In this document: piece by piece, positions 23,020 through 26,464 of the stretch
Layout of the letters: each line of letters opens with the position of its first letter
Numbering within the stretch: the first letter of the stretch is position 1
From: a bacterium
Lineage (GTDB): Bacteria > Lindowbacteria > 2-12-FULL-62-27
Reading direction: 5' to 3'
NCBI GenBank assembly: GCA_016202645.1
Contig: JACQOF010000107.1
Location: forward strand, 1-26,464
Length of the DNA: 26,464 nucleotides
Position numbers and translations under genes: made by a program
The notes under the pieces: model-generated
Database searches by the model: none
The model's input: only the letters and a program-made list of their open reading frames with translations
What the model was told of the DNA's origin: nothing

Positions 23020-23337
23020 CTAGATCAAATCCAGAGAAATTCGCAGGGCTTCATTGAGGGTGGGCATGAGCGGAGCGGGGACGATGCCGATCCTGGATTT
23101 GAGATGGAACTGGCGGATGGTGAAAATATAGTCGGCCTGCACCTTGGTTTTAACCGGTAGTCCGGATCCCTCCAGCAAAACTTCGTTTGGATATATCCGG
23201 TCAAGACGCTGGGACGTACAGCCGGCCAGAATCACGTTGACTCCCTCCCGGTTTCTCACATCCGGCGAGACCACAACTCCCGGCCGGAATTTGCCGTCCG
23301 GAAAACGGACCTTGTAGATTTCTCCCCGTCTTACCAT
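23020..23337 (-). CDS. mazF: MazF/PemK-type toxin (endoribonuclease)
   Basis: A 105-aa protein of the MazF/PemK fold, a sequence-specific mRNA interferase. MVRRGEIYKVRFPDGKFRPG and VVVSPDVRN form the conserved first strands with R-G-E/D-I-x and R-P-x-V-V-V-S. VKTKVQADYIFTIRQFHLKS corresponds to the S-x-V-x-x-D-Q-I-R-T-V block, although the usual catalytic serine or threonine and D-Q are altered (T and A-D), so the cleavage activity is not certain. The C-terminal helix TLNEALRISLDL is typical. It overlaps the antitoxin gene by 7 bp (ATGGTAA), indicating translational coupling. Confidence 0.85.
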   Translation of the reverse strand: MVRRGEIYKVRFPDGKFRPGVVVSPDVRNREGVNVILAGCTSQRLDRIYPNEVLLEGSGLPVKTKVQADYIFTIRQFHLKSRIGIVPAPLMPTLNEALRISLDLI

Positions 23338-23561
23338 GGATAGGAGCCAAGATCCGCCGCTGTTTCGGCCTGTATTTCGGCCGCACGGTCGGCCAGGGGT
23401 TTCTCCTCCCGGTATTTCTGCGCCAGGGCGCGTCCAATGCGCATGGACCGCAGCGCCGCCAGGGCGGCCCGGATGGCCTCCGACTTCGACCCATATTCGC
23501 CCGCCAGCTCATCAAGCAGCCGGGCGTCCTGCGCCTGCAGGTAAAACGACGTCTTGGGCAT
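23331..23561 (-). CDS. Ribbon-helix-helix-type antitoxin
   Basis: A 76-aa protein from ATG 23561. The N-terminal KTSFYLQAQDARLLDELAGE is a single beta-strand followed by helix, then YGSKSEAIRAALAALRSM, the ribbon-helix-helix dimer motif. The charged C-terminal tail (KYREEKPLADRAAEIQAETA) is where such antitoxins wrap the toxin. The longer frame from 23612 is rejected because AAGGAGG lies 9 nt before the 23561 ATG and the promoter and operator fall in between. Expected to repress its own promoter, alone and more strongly with the toxin. Confidence 0.85.
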   Translation of the reverse strand: MPKTSFYLQAQDARLLDELAGEYGSKSEAIRAALAALRSMRIGRALAQKYREEKPLADRAAEIQAETAADLGSYPW

Positions 23562-23578
23562 GGGATGATCCTCCTTTT

Positions 23579-23599
23579 TATACTCTAATAGAGAGTATA
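23579..23599. promoter_or_regulatory. Palindromic operator of the toxin-antitoxin operon
   Basis: TATACTCT (23579-23586), AATAG, AGAGTATA (23592-23599): an 8-bp perfect inverted repeat with a 5-nt centre. It overlaps the -10 hexamer and ends 17 bp before the antitoxin ATG, the expected place for autoregulation by a ribbon-helix-helix dimer. Confidence 0.75.
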
Positions 23600-23620
23600 A
23601 AAAATACCACAAAATGTCAA
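23592..23620 (-). promoter_or_regulatory. Promoter of the toxin-antitoxin operon
   Basis: On the minus strand, TTGACA (23615-23620), 17 bp, TACTCT (23592-23597). A shifted TATACT gives a 15-bp spacer. Unlike most promoters in this window it is followed by a normal leader and a strong Shine-Dalgarno AAGGAGG. Confidence 0.65.
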
Positions 23621-23655
23621 GCCGGGTTGATGGGTTCCGCCCTTGGCCGCCCTAT

Positions 23656-23686
23656 CACGTTCGTTGGGATTTAGGATTTGGGATTT
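23656..23686. repeat. Direct repeat (left) flanking the motA-fliL fusion
   Basis: A 31-bp sequence built on GGGATTTAGGATTTGGGATTT, matching 25050-25080 in the same orientation at 30 positions. After it the motif decays into further GGATTT units to about 23712. Confidence 0.75.
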
Positions 23687-23788
23687 CGTTAGGATTTCGG
23701 ATTTAGGATTTAATCCCGCTTTGTGTCGCGGGACTGGCCGCATTTGCGTAAAAGCGTCAACCTGGCACTCGGCGGGGCGCGCATTTCT

Positions 23789-23855
23789 CGTCATTCCCGC
23801 GAAAGCGGGAATCCAGTCAGAGGTTGCCCGCGCAAACCTCTGGATGCCCGCCCGA
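23789..23855. repeat. Paired-hairpin repeat, right half diverged
   Basis: The left half ATTCCCGCGAAAGCGGGAAT is standard (from CGTCATT at 23789). The spacer contains the palindrome AGAGGTT-GCCCGCGC-AACCTCT. The right half has decayed to CTGGATGCCCGCCCGAG. Confidence 0.75.
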
Positions 23856-23919
23856 GTGGAAGAGGTGACATTGAATACACTGACATCAATAGAACAGAGG
23901 AATCCAGCGATCTTTGCCC

Positions 23920-23948
23920 TTGATTTACAGGATCGATTGTTCGACAAT
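23920..23948 (+). promoter_or_regulatory. Putative sigma-70 promoter of the motA-fliL fusion
   Basis: TTGATT (23920-23925), 17 bp, GACAAT (23943-23948), giving a start near 23955 and a ~30-40-nt leader that contains the Shine-Dalgarno GAAAGGGGG (23977-23985). Confidence 0.5.
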
Positions 23949-23984
23949 TCAGGGGTTGCGTTCATTTGAGCTGACTGAAAGGGG

Positions 23985-25004
23985 GTGACGGTGGTGCAGA
24001 TGGTGTTCGGATTCGGGATGATGTTTGTCGGTGTGTTCGTCGCCATGATCCTTGAGCATATCCACTTTGCCATTCTTTACGCGCCCACCGTCTTCGCCCT
24101 AATCCTCGGCGCGGTGGTAGGGGGCTCGATGATCAGCCATCGGCCGGAGGACATTACGGGCGCCGTCAAAGCCGCTTTCAGCCGTGACATCCGGCATCCG
24201 CCAGAAAAACTGCTGGAATTTGCGAATCTGTTTGACGCGGCTGGCCGATACGCGTCGGCTGCGGGGTGGATCGGGCTGATGCTGGGGGTCATTCACGTAT
24301 TGGGAAGCATCGAGGAAGCCGGGGGCGACATCGGGAAACTGGCCAGTGGCATCGCGCTGGCCATGATGGCGCCCTTCTTCGGGCTGCTCTGCAGGTATTA
24401 TTGGTTCATGCCTCTGAAGAACAACCTTGAGCGCAAGGCGCGATTGGCAGTCGAATCCTCCGGCACCTTAGGCGTCGGGGTCTCGGAACCCTTGAATCGG
24501 CCCATGGCCCAGGTTTTCGTGGGAGTGTGCGCTTTCATGGGAGCCACATTTCTGCTCCTCCTGTTATCCATGGCCGCAATGGCGTTGTTCGATTTCTTTT
24601 CCAATGATCGCGCGCCCCGGCGGGTCGCAGTGCAGTCCGTAACGGACACCGGCGCATCCGCCGCACGGCCCTTGGACACGTTCCTGCTGGGCAACAAGCG
24701 CAATCCCAATTTCAGAATCGTCCTCCGGGACGGCCAAAACAATCGGCGGACGCTGACCTGCGCCGTCTATCTCGGTTTCTCGCGGGATTACAGCTTGCAC
24801 GGGCCGGCATTCTTCGACGAACTCCGCGACCGCACGCCGATGCTGAGGGAGATCGTCATCCGGACCCTGGGATCCAAGACGCCGGATGAACTTCAAGTCG
24901 GAAACTTGGACACCTTGGAAGATGAGATTCTGTTCAAGATCAACGCCACCCTCGATCGCGGAAGCGTCAGCGACGTCATCTTCAGCGAATACATCATCGA
25001 GTAA
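23985..25004 (+). CDS. MotA-like membrane module fused to a FliL domain
   Basis: A 339-aa predicted inner-membrane protein. Residues 1-150 follow the MotA/TolQ/ExbB plan: membrane helices at about 6-22, 30-49, 93-108 and 121-141, with LGAVVGGSMISHRPEDITGA after helix 2 and GLMLGVIHVLGSIEEAGGDI then GIALAMMAPFFGLLCRYYWF in helices 3-4. That block aligns without gaps to the E. coli MotA segment around HALGS to ISPLA. The torque-generating cytoplasmic loop is cut to about 40 residues from about 120, the Pro173 equivalent is Ala, and the Pro222 equivalent (FMPLK) is kept. A fifth helix (about 176-200) leads to a periplasmic FliL domain: LREIVIRTLGSKTPDEL and LEDEILFKINATLDRGSVSD then VIFSEYIIE, the diagnostic FliL tail. 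GTG 23985 is the outer start; GTG 23994 or ATG 24000 fit the Shine-Dalgarno spacing better. No motB is adjacent. Confidence 0.8.
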   Translation: MTVVQMVFGFGMMFVGVFVAMILEHIHFAILYAPTVFALILGAVVGGSMISHRPEDITGAVKAAFSRDIRHPPEKLLEFANLFDAAGRYASAAGWIGLMLGVIHVLGSIEEAGGDIGKLASGIALAMMAPFFGLLCRYYWFMPLKNNLERKARLAVESSGTLGVGVSEPLNRPMAQVFVGVCAFMGATFLLLLLSMAAMALFDFFSNDRAPRRVAVQSVTDTGASAARPLDTFLLGNKRNPNFRIVLRDGQNNRRTLTCAVYLGFSRDYSLHGPAFFDELRDRTPMLREIVIRTLGSKTPDELQVGNLDTLEDEILFKINATLDRGSVSDVIFSEYIIE

Positions 25005-25049
25005 ACGCCGGAAACCCATTAACACGAATGGCACGGCTCAAACGAATGA

Positions 25050-25080
25050 CACGTTTGTTGGGATTTAGGATTTGGGATTT
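25050..25080. repeat. Direct repeat (right) flanking the motA-fliL fusion
   Basis: The same orientation as 23656-23686, with one C/T difference in 31 bp. It begins 45 bp after the fusion gene's stop, so the two copies bracket that gene and its promoter. Confidence 0.75.
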
Positions 25081-25084
25081 AATG

Positions 25085-25228
25085 CTTATCGGGTTGACGC
25101 AGCAACACAGCGGGGTTGGCCACAAAAGGCACAGAAGGCACATAATTTTTTATTTTTATGTGACTTTTGTGCCTTTTGTGGCTATCCATTCCCGGTACAG
25201 ATTACTGGGCTGTCTCAACCCGATAGGC
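25085..25228. repeat. Two-tier inverted repeat (MITE-like)
   Basis: Inner arms of 26 bp (25119-25144 and 25157-25182, 24 matching; core CCACAAAAGGCACA) enclose a 12-nt A/T-rich loop. Outer arms near TTATCGGGTTGAC (25085-25102) and GTCTCAACCCGATAG (25210-25228) pair with a few mismatches. No ORF is inside. It is a palindromic element of a third family, in the space between the fusion gene and the rRNA promoter. Confidence 0.7.
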
Positions 25229-25303
25229 AATTGGGTTTGAATGTCATGAATATCTACCATACGGTAAATGTTTAGCAAGACGTTAGCCGACTGAGGCAAT
25301 TCT

Positions 25304-25368
25304 CGTCACCCCCGCGAAAGCGGGGGTCCAGAAAGCGGTTCTGGATTCCCGCTTTCGCGGGAATGACG
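25304..25368. repeat. Paired-hairpin repeat, complete copy with covariation
   Basis: Here the left half has become ACCCCCGCGAAAGCGGGGGT with both stem sides changed, while the right half is the standard ATTCCCGCTTTCGCGGGAAT. It ends 48 bp before the rRNA -35. Confidence 0.9.
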
Positions 25369-25415
25369 AAGAAAATGTCGAACGACAGAAAACCGCAAAA
25401 ATCCGCGCGACGGGC

Positions 25416-25445
25416 TTGACAAGGCCCTTTTCCGAAAGCCATAAT
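25416..25445 (+). promoter_or_regulatory. Ribosomal RNA operon promoter
   Basis: A perfect -35 TTGACA (25416-25421), 18 bp, CATAAT (25440-25445). A-rich tracts at 25385-25402 could be an UP element. The predicted start near 25452 gives a leader of about 320 nt to the mature 16S. Confidence 0.75.
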
Positions 25446-25553
25446 ACCCCGTTATCGGTTAGAGTGGATTACAGCCCCTCTAAGGATATGGCTCCTGGGC
25501 GTTGCGGCGCGAAATGTGCCGTGGGTGGAGAAGTTTTTGGCCCAAGGGGCAAT

Positions 25554-25566
25554 TGCTCTTTGAAAA
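25554..25566 (+). promoter_or_regulatory. rRNA antitermination boxA
   Basis: TGCTCTTTGAAAA matches the bacterial rRNA boxA (E. coli TGCTCTTTAACA), the RNA site for NusB/NusE. It lies in the leader between promoter and 16S, upstream of a terminator-like hairpin. Confidence 0.8.
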
Positions 25567-25607
25567 GAACATAGGAATAGCCTACAGAAGCTCTAAATTT
25601 GTGCGCG

Positions 25608-25653
25608 ACCCCCATGAGGGGGTTTTAACCTTTCGTCCGCCCACAAGCGGACG
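25608..25653 (+). other. Two leader hairpins, the first terminator-like
   Basis: ACCCCC-ATGA-GGGGGT (25608-25623) is a 6-bp GC stem followed by TTTT. Then CGTCCGC-CCACAA-GCGGACG (25634-25653). The first would resemble a weak intrinsic terminator if transcription were not antiterminated via boxA 42 bp upstream. It could equally be an RNase processing structure. Confidence 0.55.
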
Positions 25654-25773
25654 AGAGAGCGGAGTTTCGAGACAACGATTTTTAATCGAGCCAAGAAACT
25701 TCTGTACGACAAGCATAGGATTGCTTTGGCTGACGGCCGAAGGCTGAAAGCTAAAGTCTAAAATATGCTTTTC

Positions 25774-26464
<691 letters not shown>

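Noticed and set aside
20686-23160. An 824-aa open frame on the plus strand
   Set aside because: It is antisense to mfd, whose helicase motifs are unmistakable, and its translation has no recognisable protein features.
23865-23969. A possible 34-aa peptide starting at GTG 23865 upstream of the motA-fliL fusion
   Set aside because: It starts at the edge of a repeat, overlaps the putative promoter of the fusion and has no known motif. Too little evidence to call a gene.

Overview
The window is GC-rich chromosomal DNA from a diderm, flagellated bacterium. Outer-membrane barrel, flagellar hook, MotA/FliL-type, PilZ, gamma-glutamylcysteine ligase and UbiE/MenG genes are all present, and the right end is the first ~690 nt of a 16S rRNA. 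I cannot place the organism reliably. The gene content would fit a proteobacterial or deltaproteobacteria-like candidate lineage, and a database search with the 16S fragment would settle it.

Layout, left to right. (1) alaC-type aminotransferase, a nucleoside-phosphorylase-like protein and a MerR regulator (183-2740). (2) About 1.1 kb with no convincing gene but several hairpins (2875-3980). (3) ubiE/menG, followed by an outer-membrane barrel, a membrane-anchored TPR protein and a PASTA protein without a kinase (4112-7305). (4) A Xer recombinase and the CCA-adding enzyme (7474-9605). (5) A small orphan ORF and a GYF_2-PilZ protein, converging on a small membrane protein and an unusually long flgE (9780-13360, flgE on the minus strand). 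(6) A small membrane-anchored protein behind a sigma-28-like promoter, then a PseG-like protein (13449-14840). (7) A circularly permuted ATP-grasp protein converging on a gshA of the Acidithiobacillus type (14970-17639). (8) A REC-HisKA-HATPase hybrid kinase and a single-domain response regulator, converging on mfd, which lies downstream of a MazF-type toxin-antitoxin pair (18218-23561). (9) A MotA-like membrane module fused to a FliL domain (23985-25004). (10) The rRNA promoter, leader with boxA, and 16S start (25416 to the end).

Motility and envelope functions recur: flgE, a MotA-FliL fusion, a PilZ receptor and two sigma-28-like promoters, one of them in front of the barrel-TPR-PASTA operon. 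No MotB, switch or other stator gene is present, so the motility genes are dispersed.

Two genome-wide habits are visible. Many first-in-operon genes have a -35/-10 pair ending only 6-9 bp before the start codon and no Shine-Dalgarno sequence, which suggests leaderless transcripts. The intergenic spaces also carry several families of palindromic repeats. One is a paired hairpin repeat (cores such as ATTCCCGCGAAAGCGGGAAT) seen in about eight places. Another has GGGGTCATTC ends, and a third has GGGGACGGAGG ends. The last two resemble, from memory, the flanks of REP-associated (RAYT) transposases, although no transposase gene is present here.
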